NCBI GenBank assembly: GCA_001048675.1
Contig: CCKK01000024.1
Location: forward strand, 1-64,000
Direction of reading: 5' to 3'
Source: Vibrio diabolicus
Lineage (GTDB): Bacteria > Pseudomonadota > Gammaproteobacteria > Enterobacterales > Vibrionaceae
DNA length: 64,000 bases
The notes below the pieces were generated by a model. The model searched no databases. It saw only the letters and a program-made list of their open reading frames with translations, and had not been told where the DNA came from. Made by a program: the position numbers and the translations under genes. The first letter of the stretch is position 1, and every line of letters begins with the position of its first letter. Below, piece after piece: positions 17,036 through 25,683 of this stretch.

Positions 17036-18430
17036 ATGAGCGCAAACATGAAACAAAAGAACTACAACAAACTTAACGATGAAGAGTTAGAGTTTGTTAA
17101 TGACAAGGTCGCAGCCTTACTCTTAACAAGTCCTAGGAGTGCTCGTTTTTTGCTCTGGATAATGGTGAGTATTTCAATTGTGATGGTTGGTTGGGCATCT
17201 TTTTCTGAGATAGATAAAGTCATTGTGGGTTTAGGGAAAGTCATTCCTTCCTCACAGGTTCAAGTTATTCAAAACTTGGAAGGCGGGTTAATTAAAGAAA
17301 TTTTAGTAAAAGAAGGTCAATTAGTCGAAAAAGGTCAACCATTAATTCTCATTGATGACACGCTCTTTCGTTCAGATTTTCGTGAGCATGAACAACAAGT
17401 CGCTAACTTGAGTGCATCTGTATTACAATTGACAGCCTCGATAAATAGCGTTCAAGTTAACAATGACTTTGAAATTAAAGATTGGCGACAAAATGTCACA
17501 CTAAACTACGACCAGCTAATATTCCCATCATTTTTAGAAGAAACTCAACCTGAACTAGCCCTACGTCAAAAAGCTGAGTATCTAGAAAACTTAAATAATA
17601 TACGCAACCAGCTATCAGTGATTGATCAGCAAGTCATACAGAAACAACATGATTTGATTGAAATAAAAGCGCGAGTAGAAAACTTACGTAGGAGTTATCA
17701 ATATGCAAAAAAAGAACTGGATATTACCAAACCTCTAGCTGACGAAGGTATAGTTCCACGCATTGAATTACTTAAATTACAACGACAAACCAATGATAGC
17801 AGGCGTGAAATGACATCTAGCAAGCTTAAAATTCCCGTATTAGAGTCATTAATTCAAGAGTTCATGCTTAAACGAATAGAGGTCGCGCTACAATTCCGAT
17901 CTGAACAACAAGAAAAACTTAATAGCACCCAAGATCAACTATCTTCTTTGGTAAAGTCTACAGTTAACTTAGAAGATAAAGTCAATAGAACCGTGGTTTA
18001 CTCACCAGTAACGGGAAAAATTAAAACGTTGAGCATAAATACAGTTGGTGGAGTTATTCAACCAGGTATGGATATCGTTGAAATTGTGCCAACCGAAGAC
18101 GCTCTACTGATAGAGGCAAAAATAGCACCAAAAGATATTGCATTTTTACGTCCTGAGCTACCTGTTATTGTCAAACTTACCGCTTATGATTTTAGTAAGT
18201 ACGGTGGTTTAAAAGGGGAGTTGGAACACATTAGTGCAGACACAATCCAGGATGAAGAAGGTAACGAATTTTATGTAGTACGTATACGTACTGATAAAAC
18301 TAATCTCGGTGATAAAGATCTACCAATCATTCCAGGAATGACAACATCAGTTGACATAATAACTGGAAAGAGGACCATTTTAGAATACTTAATGGGGCCA
18401 ATTCTAAATACAAAAAACACAACAGATTAA
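17036..18430 (+). CDS. HlyD-family type I secretion adaptor
   Basis: 464 residues. Short cytoplasmic N-terminus, one membrane anchor near 38-58 (FLLWIMVSISIVMVGWASFSE), then the periplasmic adaptor: lipoyl half-motif QVIQNLEGGLIKEILVKEGQLVEKGQPLILIDD, a long coiled coil (about 120-290), second half VNRTVVYSPVTGKIKTLSINTVGGVIQPG, and the beta-barrel end. This family joins an ABC exporter to TolC. No ABC transporter, TolC or RTX substrate gene accompanies it here, so it is cargo that might plug into a host exporter. Start ATG 17036 or 17048. Confidence 0.85.
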   Translation: MSANMKQKNYNKLNDEELEFVNDKVAALLLTSPRSARFLLWIMVSISIVMVGWASFSEIDKVIVGLGKVIPSSQVQVIQNLEGGLIKEILVKEGQLVEKGQPLILIDDTLFRSDFREHEQQVANLSASVLQLTASINSVQVNNDFEIKDWRQNVTLNYDQLIFPSFLEETQPELALRQKAEYLENLNNIRNQLSVIDQQVIQKQHDLIEIKARVENLRRSYQYAKKELDITKPLADEGIVPRIELLKLQRQTNDSRREMTSSKLKIPVLESLIQEFMLKRIEVALQFRSEQQEKLNSTQDQLSSLVKSTVNLEDKVNRTVVYSPVTGKIKTLSINTVGGVIQPGMDIVEIVPTEDALLIEAKIAPKDIAFLRPELPVIVKLTAYDFSKYGGLKGELEHISADTIQDEEGNEFYVVRIRTDKTNLGDKDLPIIPGMTTSVDIITGKRTILEYLMGPILNTKNTTD

Positions 18431-18663
18431 TAACTTACACTGTTTTCACAAATCGTGATACCCGTTACCATTGAAGATGTTTAACTTCTTATGAAATTGG
18501 ACTTATAAAGCCTAAGTTGCACAATTACAGTAGCCGCAAACATTTGACCGAGAATACGTACTTTCATATATGTCTCTATGGCCCCCTCATCGCATTGTCA
18601 CTAACTAATGAATATTAGTACATTAGGAACTAGTGTTCGGAATTATTATAAATGGATAGAATA
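18431..18663. promoter_or_regulatory. convergent intergenic region with a GTTCGGAAT site
   Basis: Exact GTTCGGAAT at 18635-18643, followed by TATTATAAA. hlyD ends on the left and a leftward gene ends on the right, so here the site is not upstream of a known gene. No terminator hairpin was seen. Confidence 0.5.
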
Positions 18664-19185
18664 TTACTTTAACCGTACACTACTAACTTTTTCAATGTGT
18701 AACAATACGTCCATTACATCGCTGTGAGCCTTGAGTAACTTTCTCTTAGCAATCGTCCATGCCGCCAATTTCCCATAAGCGTTCACACTTACCTTAATGG
18801 AATGCTCATGCTTCTGGTTGTTCTCATCGTACTTGGTGTACCGCGCTACGTAGTATTGCTTACCATCGATGGTAGTTAACCGTGGTTCAAGACTTTTCGG
18901 CAAGCGCGCCAGCAAGTTGAATTGCTTACGAACGCGATCCCAACAACGCCCCCATAGTTCCTTGCCGATTTGGTTGCGTATTTTGGTTGCCTTGCGTAGA
19001 CCTTTCTTTTCACCAATGCGAACAAACCCGACAGAGCGACGAATATAGCCCCCTTCCGGCTTAGGCACACTAACGGCATAACAGGTCTTTTTCTTGGTGA
19101 TGAATCGATAGCCTGTGTTAGATACGAAATAAGCATAAGCGTTACGACACTCTGACACTCTATAACCCTCAAATAAACAAAACAT
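18664..19185 (-). CDS. hypothetical basic protein, possibly AP2-like
   Basis: 173 residues, basic. Start ATG 19185 has AAAGGA six bases upstream. Two segments (RFITKKKTCYAVSVPKPEGG to GFVRIGEKKG; KQYYVARYTKYDENNQKH to VSVNAYGKLAAWTIAKRK) each look like a three-strand sheet followed by a helix, as in AP2-type DNA-binding domains found in phage proteins. Third gene of the recombinase operon. The AP2 suggestion is tentative. Confidence 0.5.
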   Translation of the reverse strand: MFCLFEGYRVSECRNAYAYFVSNTGYRFITKKKTCYAVSVPKPEGGYIRRSVGFVRIGEKKGLRKATKIRNQIGKELWGRCWDRVRKQFNLLARLPKSLEPRLTTIDGKQYYVARYTKYDENNQKHEHSIKVSVNAYGKLAAWTIAKRKLLKAHSDVMDVLLHIEKVSSVRLK

Positions 19186-19280
19186 GTAATTCCTTTCGGT
19201 TGGATTTGGCTGGCCATTGTTGCCCTTTCTTGGCCAAATGGATAACGTTACAGTGTAACTATGTTTTCTTATATTCCTAA

Positions 19281-19481
19281 TTAATGCGACAGATTGATAG
19301 TCTTTAGGTCGTCATAACTGCAACCAAGCACCAGCTTGATTGCCTTTTTGCTGAACCCTTTTTTCATTAATTCTCTTACCTTTGGTTTAAGGTCATTCGG
19401 AATTGAGGTTCGGGAAAGTTCCTGTTGTCGAAGCTTAAATTCGTTTACTCGTAAGTTCGCGTTCATTAGAGCCTTACACAT
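19281..19481 (-). CDS. small hypothetical protein in recombinase operon
   Basis: 66 residues with a strong ribosome site (GGAGGGG). The C-terminal half, DLKPKVRELMKKGFSKKAIKLVLGCSYDDLKTI, looks like a resolvase-type helix-turn-helix. It starts 15 bases after the recombinase gene and may assist site choice. Confidence 0.5.
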   Translation of the reverse strand: MCKALMNANLRVNEFKLRQQELSRTSIPNDLKPKVRELMKKGFSKKAIKLVLGCSYDDLKTINLSH

Positions 19482-19495
19482 AATTTCCCCTCCCT

Positions 19496-20125
19496 CTATT
19501 CTGCCTTTGGTTTTAATGAAATGCCTGTTGTGTACTCTTTCGCTTCGTCGTGGAACGTTCTTAAGTAGTGGTCAGTCACGGCAACACTAGAGTGACCAAG
19601 CGCGTCCTTAATCACTTTCAAAGAGGCTTTCTTTTCAAGCAGGAGCATGGCGTACATTTTTCGCATCGAGTGTGTTGATAGCTGATATGGCAATCTCAAC
19701 TCCATTGCTATGCGCTTATACGCTCGGTTGATATACTGGATGCTGATCGCATTGCCCTTTTTGGCCAAGTGGTGATTAGATTGAAACATCAACTCATTAT
19801 GCCCATTGTGTAAGTAGATACGTTTAATCAGTTCTTCCAGTTCGGCATTAACGTGAATGGTGATTCGAGCGGCCTCTTTAGCGGCTTTTTCGCTCTTACC
19901 TCGGGTCATACGGCCTTTAAAACCTTTTGATTGAACAATGCTAAATGACGACCGGATCACGCCATTTATCATCACATCGCTGAATTTTAGCTTCGAAATA
20001 TCACAATAACGTAAACCTGTACGAACCTCCATTTCAATCATCATAGAGATAAGCGGGTTAATGTCATCCATTAAACGGATTATTTTTTCCAACTCGTCTA
20101 AGTCACGCGCAGGGAAAGCAGCCAT
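19496..20125 (-). CDS. small tyrosine recombinase (catalytic domain only)
   Basis: 209 residues. Catalytic set visible: arginine in EVRTGLRYCDISKLKF (about 38), HSMRKMYAMLLLEKK (H and second R, about 155-158), and GHSSVAVTDHYL with the late histidine and nucleophilic tyrosine (about 178-187). There is no N-terminal core-binding domain, so at this length it resembles FimB/FimE more than Cre. Its ATG overlaps the stop of the upstream gene. In this P1-like context it could resolve multimers or invert DNA at the palindrome at 20917-20948. Confidence 0.85.
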   Translation of the reverse strand: MAAFPARDLDELEKIIRLMDDINPLISMMIEMEVRTGLRYCDISKLKFSDVMINGVIRSSFSIVQSKGFKGRMTRGKSEKAAKEAARITIHVNAELEELIKRIYLHNGHNELMFQSNHHLAKKGNAISIQYINRAYKRIAMELRLPYQLSTHSMRKMYAMLLLEKKASLKVIKDALGHSSVAVTDHYLRTFHDEAKEYTTGISLKPKAE

Positions 20126-20583
20126 TAGATCAACTCCACGTGATTAGCATTAACCGTTTTAAACTCGCCACCAACGAACACTTGAATTTGTAGGGTTCGG
20201 GATAACAAGCCAAATCCCAAGAATAAGCCTAGTTCGCCATCGACACGCACGAAGTCGTGGTGAACAGGTAAGCGGCCAAAGTGGTTGATCATCTTGGTTT
20301 GTGCTTGGATGCTTTGAGCTTCTTTAATTGTGTTTATGGCAAAGCGAAGTTGAGAGCGAATCTTTAGCGCATTATTACCTTTTCGAGCCTTGCTGATCGT
20401 GCCTTGCACACAAGGGAAGCCGTAGAAATTGCGAATGACGGCGGCGGCTTGTTCTTGGCCTCCACATTCATTAATTAGCTCATCCAATGAAACAAGGATT
20501 AGGTCATGGTGTTGCTCTTGAATCGCGTTGCGTTTGCTCGCCCACGTATCAGAAAGCGACAGCAACTCATTTTTTTTAAACAT
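20125..20583 (-). CDS. putative DNA-binding partner of the recombinase
   Basis: 152 residues from ATG 20583 (AAGGATC eight bases upstream), chosen over a longer frame. The N-terminal half (LDELINECGGQEQAAAVIRNFYG, GTISKARKGNNALKI) looks like a helix-turn-helix; the C-terminal half is beta-rich (DFVRVDGELGLFLGFGLLS). It is translationally coupled to the recombinase (TAATG). It could autoregulate through the paired ATATTCC palindromes upstream. Confidence 0.6.
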   Translation of the reverse strand: MFKKNELLSLSDTWASKRNAIQEQHHDLILVSLDELINECGGQEQAAAVIRNFYGFPCVQGTISKARKGNNALKIRSQLRFAINTIKEAQSIQAQTKMINHFGRLPVHHDFVRVDGELGLFLGFGLLSRTLQIQVFVGGEFKTVNANHVELI

Positions 20584-20662
20584 TTTTTCTGATCCTTTTT
20601 GGCAGTATGCCTCTGTTTGCTTGCCTATTAATATATTCCCTTGGAATATGTTTTGCAAGTAT

Positions 20663-20671
20663 GTTCGGAAT
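20663..20671 (+). promoter_or_regulatory. GTTCGGAAT site upstream of the recombinase operon
   Basis: Exact copy, 80 bp before the first gene. Reading left, GATTAT precedes it as a possible -10. Confidence 0.6.
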
Positions 20672-20702
20672 AATCACCTTGAAAGAACAAAGAGTTCTCA
20701 AA

Positions 20703-20744
20703 GTCGCTATTTCATCGCTTTTTGATATAAAGCGCAATAGTGAC
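20703..20744. repeat. nested inverted repeat
   Basis: Outer arms GTCGCTATT and AATAGTGAC (8 of 9 paired), inner arms CGCTTT and AAAGCG. It could form a cruciform or RNA hairpin between the two operators. Confidence 0.5.
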
Positions 20745-20916
20745 CAAAATGCCACCAGCAACATGTGGTTTTTATCGAATATTCCTATGGAATATATAGG
20801 ATTCCGCACACGAATTGCCAGGATTAGGCCGAACAAACGAAACAAGACTAAGTGACTGTTTTTATTATATTTTACTGTTTTTATGTGGTGCTAGTGGCTT
20901 TAAAAGACGTGATAAG

Positions 20917-20948
20917 TTAGTTTCAGTTCCATGTAGAACTGAAACTAA
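20917..20948. repeat. lox-like recombination site candidate
   Basis: Perfect 13-bp inverted arms TTAGTTTCAGTTC and GAACTGAAACTAA around the asymmetric centre CATGTA, 32 bp in all. P1 loxP has 13-bp arms and an 8-bp centre and lies a few hundred bases upstream of cre; this site is 334 bp before the first gene of the recombinase operon. Alternatives are an operator or transcription hairpin, but no T-run follows. Confidence 0.55.
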
Positions 20949-21257
20949 AAGGGTGTTTTTAAAAACATGCGACTCCAATTATCCACTTGTGGCAATATAA
21001 CGACAGAGTTACGCCGTCACGCAATACAAACAAAACTGCATACCCACACTCATTATGCGGTATGGCTCACGTTATGAAACCTTTTCAGTGAGCAACGATA
21101 CTGTTGCATTATTTTGCATATATAGACAATCCGAGATCACAGTCTCATAATACTGCGCACAAAAGTGTCCGATTGGGTAGCATACCCCATTTACAGCTTA
21201 CCAATCAGGACAATACATGTTTGGTTGGCCAGTTGGTTGGCTTAAGAGATAAAGATT

Positions 21258-21464
21258 ATGCAGCGCATGTTGAATCAATTAATCCCACTAGAAATCCTAG
21301 ATAAATGTGACCTTTCCTTAGACGTATTCAGTGAGTCGTTCTTAGAAGACGCAACAGACATTTGTATGCTCCATTTTATCCAAGCACATCCGAACGCACT
21401 ATGCAATTCGTCAATTAATCGGGATGATGTATTAAACTTCGTTCGAGATCACTTCTCCGCTTAA
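21258..21464 (+). CDS. small acidic hypothetical protein
   Basis: 68 residues, leucine-rich and acidic (LEILDKCDLSLDVFSESFLED, DVLNFVRDHFSA). AAGAGAT lies ten bases before the ATG. No family recognised. Confidence 0.45.
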   Translation: MQRMLNQLIPLEILDKCDLSLDVFSESFLEDATDICMLHFIQAHPNALCNSSINRDDVLNFVRDHFSA

Positions 21465-21505
21465 AAATCAAGACTTCTTGCATCCTCCTGTTCGTTTTTT
21501 ATTTA

Positions 21506-21514
21506 ATTCCGAAC
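21506..21514 (-). promoter_or_regulatory. ATTCCGAAC site at the promoter of the 21630 gene
   Basis: Exact copy. Reading right, TTGCAT and TATTTA/TTTAAT precede it with 16-18-base spacing, so it overlaps the -10 and start of a likely promoter. Confidence 0.65.
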
Positions 21515-21540
21515 ACAAAAACGGTATGCTTGGTATCAAG

Positions 21541-21600
21541 GCCAGGGGTAGGGTTTTTCGTTACTCGTATACGCTCACGGATGGAGTGTAACCCCTGTCC
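21541..21600 (+). other. structured leader of the 21630 gene
   Basis: CAGGGGT near 21543 pairs with ACCCCTG near 21590, with GTTACTCG and GAGTGTAAC further inside, giving a long hairpin just upstream of the ribosome site. Possible translational control. Confidence 0.4.
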
Positions 21601-21629
21601 TCCAATATTATTTGGAGCAACCGTTCATC

Positions 21630-22517
21630 ATGATTGATAAATTAAAGACTGAAATTAAAGATTCTAAACCTATTGATGTAGATACACTTAACCAACTACT
21701 TGCAAACAAACAAACGGCAGACGCGCGACTAAAACGTGCCTTGAAGCACAGAGCAACTTTTTCCGAACAAATAGATGGCAAGGAAGATAGTGGACTATTC
21801 AATGACCGTATCGTTGCTGTAGTAAAACGTGGTAATCCAACCACTCGTTTACTTGAGTATATTGATGCCGCTAAAGCTGCAAATAAGGAGCTTTTAGAAC
21901 GCGCACCTCAATACTTCAATAGCTCATCTAACTCGTTTAAAGAGACAACCGTAATTGATAACGTTCGTCGCGTTAACATCACAATCAATAAAGCCGCTAG
22001 CAGCCAAAAAATGACTGGCGCTCGCTTAGTTAAACGCCTTGAAGCGTACTTACGTGACGTTGACCGACAACTCTCTTACGAATTGCCAGAAGATGAGTTA
22101 GAACAGCTTAATAGAAACAAAGCTGACGCTCTGCGTGAAATGGATTACTTCCAAAAGCATGCAGACGTTGAATTTAGGAAACGTGGCCAAGAACACAACG
22201 ACATTGTGGCTATCATCCATACCTATGATGGTGACAATGGCGGTATGTCGCGTGTAGCGAAAAAGGTTCACGTTAACGCTGGTGGTCTTGTTGTTATTAG
22301 GCATCGCTCTTGTAAAGATCACGATGTGCTAATCACTAACAACACGACTGAGGGACGTTCGATATTTGATGAAGCTAATGGCTTTAAATCCATACTGTAC
22401 CCAACGTCTACCATGTACATCGAAAGCGAACTAAACGCTATTCGTGAAACAAGAAAAGAGCTGAGAAGTAAGAACGAAAACAAAGCCCGTTCGCAGTTCG
22501 ACGGCTACGTTAACTAA
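21630..22517 (+). CDS. hypothetical protein opposite the terminase
   Basis: 295 residues from ATG 21630; GGAG lies 12 bases upstream, and an in-frame TTG at 21612 is less likely. Mostly helical and charged (LANKQTADARLKRALKHRATF, LEAYLRDVDRQLSYELPEDELEQLNRNKADALREM), with a C-terminal compact domain (HVNAGGLVVIRHRSCKDHDVLITNN). It is possibly a structural or DNA-binding phage protein; not recognised. Confidence 0.6.
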   Translation: MIDKLKTEIKDSKPIDVDTLNQLLANKQTADARLKRALKHRATFSEQIDGKEDSGLFNDRIVAVVKRGNPTTRLLEYIDAAKAANKELLERAPQYFNSSSNSFKETTVIDNVRRVNITINKAASSQKMTGARLVKRLEAYLRDVDRQLSYELPEDELEQLNRNKADALREMDYFQKHADVEFRKRGQEHNDIVAIIHTYDGDNGGMSRVAKKVHVNAGGLVVIRHRSCKDHDVLITNNTTEGRSIFDEANGFKSILYPTSTMYIESELNAIRETRKELRSKNENKARSQFDGYVN

Positions 22518-22560
22518 CTTCCAGCCCAACAGATTGTTGTTCCGCTTAAATTGGTGATCA

Positions 22561-22592
22561 GGCGGCGATATATGGTGTATCGCCGCCTTTTC
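22561..22592. terminator. intrinsic terminator between convergent genes
   Basis: GGCGGCGATA-TATGGTG-TATCGCCGCC then TTTTCTTATTTTT. Serves the rightward gene. Confidence 0.9.
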
Positions 22593-22617
22593 TTATTTTT
22601 GTTGTCACCAACGGAAA

Positions 22618-24117
22618 TTACGCCTCATCGGAATCCAGCGCTTCCAGTACCCATTGTTCTACAGAGCTGCGTGACTCTAGCATGTTCTCTGTCACTTCCA
22701 TTTCGTGCGGTACATAGTCCACCAATTGAGAGAAACAATACGTATCCCAACGGTCGGGAGAGGGTATATTCAATTTCTCTTTCATGGCTGGCTTAGGCAT
22801 CATTACCCATTGGCCTGACTCATTGATTGCACAAGGTATTTTACTGCCTTGCTCGGCGGTCTTAACGTTCTTATCTATCTGCATCCGACCTTGGTTGATA
22901 GAATCCCGCGCCATAACGTTCGCATAGGCACGTTGGTTAAAGAAACGCTGCTTATCGCTGGTGGAGTGCATCTTCTTACCCCAACGAATGCGCTGTACGC
23001 GCCGTCCGTAGCGTTCTAAGCAAGTCGCCGTGTCATAACCTACACCGTCACTATCCACTGCTATCGTGATGTTTGGGTACAAGTCCTCACTACACTCTGC
23101 ATGGATAATGTCAGCAAACCGAACCGGATCGACCGTGCTTGGCTGTTCAAGCAACTTCACGTTCTTAACGATGCGCTCCACGCGCTGACCCCAAACCTTG
23201 CAGATATTGAGTATCGATCTATCTCGGCCATTACCCACGTCCACCAGCGCAGCCCAACCCCAACCATCGGGCATATCGAGGTTGAGCCTTGCGCTTTTGT
23301 CCAGTGCATCCCGACTAAGCAGCATGCCAGCAATGGAACTTGGGAACTCCCCACGTACTTTAATCAGGTATTCCGGTGCCTCTCGACCGCCATACTCCAA
23401 TCGCTTATCGAGGATAAATTCCACGGTTACGAACGGCGATTCCTCGGAGTTAAGCCGGATGGCTCGCCATCGACCACTAGGCTCGGCTAATCGGTGATGC
23501 GTATCGTAGAAATAGCCGCTAGGGCGCGTTGGCTGGCTCAATAACAGCATTCGGTTATCTTTCTGGGTCAATGCACCCGCTAACACACCAAAAGCCTTGT
23601 CAGAGACGCCTGACGCCTCATCGACAATAACAAACAAGTGTTTAGCGTGTTCACCCGCTAGCGCTTCCTCGTTACCAATACGGCACGATTTAGCACTGGT
23701 TTGCCAGATACCTTTTGCTGAGTTTTCAAAAAAGGCTGTCTCGGTAATGGTGAAGTATTGCTGCAACCAACCATGCTTTTGTAAGAGCGTGTTCCAGTTG
23801 GATTTTAGGTACTTCCATACACCGATTTGTACCTGTCTCGCGTTGTTCGCCACCAGCACAACACGCGCATTGGGGAAGCAGAGCATGAAAGCAATGATCA
23901 TGATACTGGTCATGTCTGACTTACCCGTACCGTGGCCAGAGCTGACGGTCGTTCGCGCACCAATACGCTGAGCACTATCAATGATTTTGCGCTGCTGCCA
24001 GCTCGGCTTCTTACCGACTAGCTCAACAGCGAGGCGTTTCCAGTCATAGCGATACCGCTTAACTAGGGCAGGGTAACGGGGATCTTGTGTTACGCTCTTT
24101 ATTCGTCTAGCCACCAA
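22618..24117 (-). CDS. terminase large subunit (PacB-like)
   Basis: 499 residues, close to the 494 of P1 PacB. ATPase domain: adenine-motif region PSWQQRKIIDSAQRIG, Walker A VSSGHGTGKSDMTS (about 58-71), Walker B HLFVIVDEASGVSDK (about 165-178), coupling motif LLLSQPTRPSG. Nuclease domain begins ALVDVGNGRDRSI with the first acidic residue and continues ITIAVDSDGVGYDTA. It cuts and pumps DNA into the prohead. It overlaps the upstream PacA-like gene by 11 bases. Confidence 0.88.
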   Translation of the reverse strand: MVARRIKSVTQDPRYPALVKRYRYDWKRLAVELVGKKPSWQQRKIIDSAQRIGARTTVSSGHGTGKSDMTSIMIIAFMLCFPNARVVLVANNARQVQIGVWKYLKSNWNTLLQKHGWLQQYFTITETAFFENSAKGIWQTSAKSCRIGNEEALAGEHAKHLFVIVDEASGVSDKAFGVLAGALTQKDNRMLLLSQPTRPSGYFYDTHHRLAEPSGRWRAIRLNSEESPFVTVEFILDKRLEYGGREAPEYLIKVRGEFPSSIAGMLLSRDALDKSARLNLDMPDGWGWAALVDVGNGRDRSILNICKVWGQRVERIVKNVKLLEQPSTVDPVRFADIIHAECSEDLYPNITIAVDSDGVGYDTATCLERYGRRVQRIRWGKKMHSTSDKQRFFNQRAYANVMARDSINQGRMQIDKNVKTAEQGSKIPCAINESGQWVMMPKPAMKEKLNIPSPDRWDTYCFSQLVDYVPHEMEVTENMLESRSSVEQWVLEALDSDEA

Positions 24118-25501
24118 GTACCTCGAAGCTGTCTACATCGTCAAACCCCGACACTCCCTCGTTATCGAGGTCATCATAGGCTTGCTCTTTAGCGGCTTCG
24201 TTTTGTATTTGGGATGGGGATAGGGTAGGTTCTACGCCGTTCTCTAGGTCTTCGGCTTCTTTGATTCGTTGGTTAATTTCTTCTTTACGTGCTGGTAGCC
24301 AGCTATCTTCCTGTTCAAGCTGTTCTAACGTGTAATCATCAAATAGTTCATCCAGCTCTTGCTCACTGATACCAGTGTCGTCTACTTCTGGCTCTAGGTT
24401 CGCTAGCTCTACCTTAGCTTCATGCAATAGCATTGCTGGTGGACGTGCGCCTAACTTCTCGATTTGTTGGCACGTCTCTAAGGCTGTCCAGTTGTTCTTA
24501 GTACGCAGAGAAAGCATTTCTATTACTAGGTTGGTTTCTTCCGCTGGTAGTAGGTGTGGCATCATCAATTCAGCGTATTCCTGTTTACGCAAATCGATGT
24601 AGCGCTTGGCCTCTTGTTTGGCCATCGTGGAAATACTCAATTCCAGTTCACGCAATCTGGTGCCATAGCCAAAGATGAGACGGTCACGCATGGCGTTTAT
24701 GTCTACTGGCTGGTTTTCGTCATCGAGCGGAATGTCTCCGCTTTCTTCCATTTCATCGATCTCTTTAAGGCGTTTAGCTAACGTCTCATTCATTCGGTAA
24801 TACTGCGAACGGGCAATAATCAGTTCGTTGCAAACCGAAAGCGGATCGGTATCCATGAGAATATCCATGATTTCGCCAGTAATACCCGCACTACGGGCAT
24901 AACCACCATGCACAACAGGGCGACCCACTTGAGCACTGGAATACTGCGAAAGTCCCTCAACTGATCGCGGCTTGCGCAGTGATCCAATACCTCCTGTTTT
25001 CGCGCGATCGCCTTGCGCACTTTGCGCTTGCGCAGTTGCCCCCGCTTCTTTGGACTTTGATTTATCAGCCCTTTTTTTCTTCTTGTCGTTTTTCGCTTCT
25101 TGAAATTTCGCTAATTGCTCATCGTAAAGATCAAATAATCGATCAAACTCGGGCAGCGATCGCATGGAATTAAACTGGCGGCGCAATGTCGCACCGTTCA
25201 CCCCTTTATCTTTCGCAAAAGCGGCCATCGTGAGCGTTGGGTTTTGAGCGCCACGCACGAGAAATTCTTTCAAAAGGGAATGCCAGTCATTGCCCTGACT
25301 GGTCTTTTTCGCTTTGATTTTTGGCATAACGGACGGTTGGAACTTGCCGCCCGTTTTGGCTGGCCGTTTTATATATCGCTTAGCGGTGCCGTACTTTAGT
25401 CCGTTGGCTTCGCAATACTCGGCCAGCGTCAAAGTCGGCTGCTTCTCTAACTGCTCCCAAAACTGCTGTTGGTGAGCCTGATAGTCAATCTTGCCGGACA
25501 C
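24107..25501 (-). CDS. terminase small subunit (PacA-like)
   Basis: 464 residues (P1 PacA 448). Two N-terminal HTH-like repeats (LTLAEYCEANGLKYGTAKRYIKRP; LTMAAFAKDKGVNGATLRRQFNSM), a basic linker (KNDKKKKRADKSKSKE), and a helical C-terminal half with an acidic end. Adjacent and overlapping to the large subunit, as in P1. Role: recognises the packaging site and loads the large subunit. The coding region contains two GATC clusters that may be that packaging site (24962-25162). The small-subunit identity rests on position, length and HTH content. Confidence 0.75.
   Translation of the reverse strand: MSGKIDYQAHQQQFWEQLEKQPTLTLAEYCEANGLKYGTAKRYIKRPAKTGGKFQPSVMPKIKAKKTSQGNDWHSLLKEFLVRGAQNPTLTMAAFAKDKGVNGATLRRQFNSMRSLPEFDRLFDLYDEQLAKFQEAKNDKKKKRADKSKSKEAGATAQAQSAQGDRAKTGGIGSLRKPRSVEGLSQYSSAQVGRPVVHGGYARSAGITGEIMDILMDTDPLSVCNELIIARSQYYRMNETLAKRLKEIDEMEESGDIPLDDENQPVDINAMRDRLIFGYGTRLRELELSISTMAKQEAKRYIDLRKQEYAELMMPHLLPAEETNLVIEMLSLRTKNNWTALETCQQIEKLGARPPAMLLHEAKVELANLEPEVDDTGISEQELDELFDDYTLEQLEQEDSWLPARKEEINQRIKEAEDLENGVEPTLSPSQIQNEAAKEQAYDDLDNEGVSGFDDVDSFEVLGG
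24962..25162. promoter_or_regulatory. candidate pac site inside pacA-like gene
   Basis: Six GATC in 200 bp, in two groups: 24963, 24981, 25006 and 25129, 25141, 25158. TGATCG, the P1 pac hexamer form, occurs at 24962 (+) and at 25140-25145 (-). Between the groups TATCAGCCCTTTT (25063-25075) matches the IHF consensus at all but the last position. P1 pac likewise lies in pacA with hexamer groups either side of an IHF site. Function is inferred. Confidence 0.45.
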
Positions 25502-25526
25502 GGTTAAACCCCACTTATTTCGTTAC

Positions 25527-25563
25527 GTTCGGAATAATACAGAGTTTATCGAGCCAATCACAA
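25527..25563 (-). promoter_or_regulatory. terminase promoter with GTTCGGAAT operator
   Basis: Leftward -35 TTGTGA (25558-25563), 18-base spacer, -10 TATTAT (25534-25539), with the exact motif at 25527-25535 overlapping the end of the -10 and the start point. A bound repressor would shut off packaging genes. Confidence 0.6.
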
Positions 25564-25683
25564 CAAGGATGAAGCCAGATTAAACAACCATTTAATTGTC
25601 AATAAGGCTTTAAAGACAAAATTTAATAACGCGACATTAAATAGTATTTACAGTAACGATTTTCTGCATATAATCATGGCCAG

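Larger units (their letters stand above)
20633..20795. promoter_or_regulatory. pair of ATATTCC-N3-GGAATAT operators
   Basis: Identical half-sites at 20633-20649 (spacer CTT) and 20779-20795 (spacer TAT), 146 bp centre to centre, upstream of the leftward recombinase operon. The spacing is about fourteen helical turns, compatible with DNA looping. Confidence 0.6.
20584..21257. other. palindrome-rich control and recombination region
   Basis: About 670 bp without a gene, holding two identical 17-bp operator-type palindromes, a long hairpin (20703-20744), one GTTCGGAAT site, one Chi octamer (20752) and a 13+6+13 lox-like site. From 20950 to 21240 nothing further was recognised. Confidence 0.6.
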
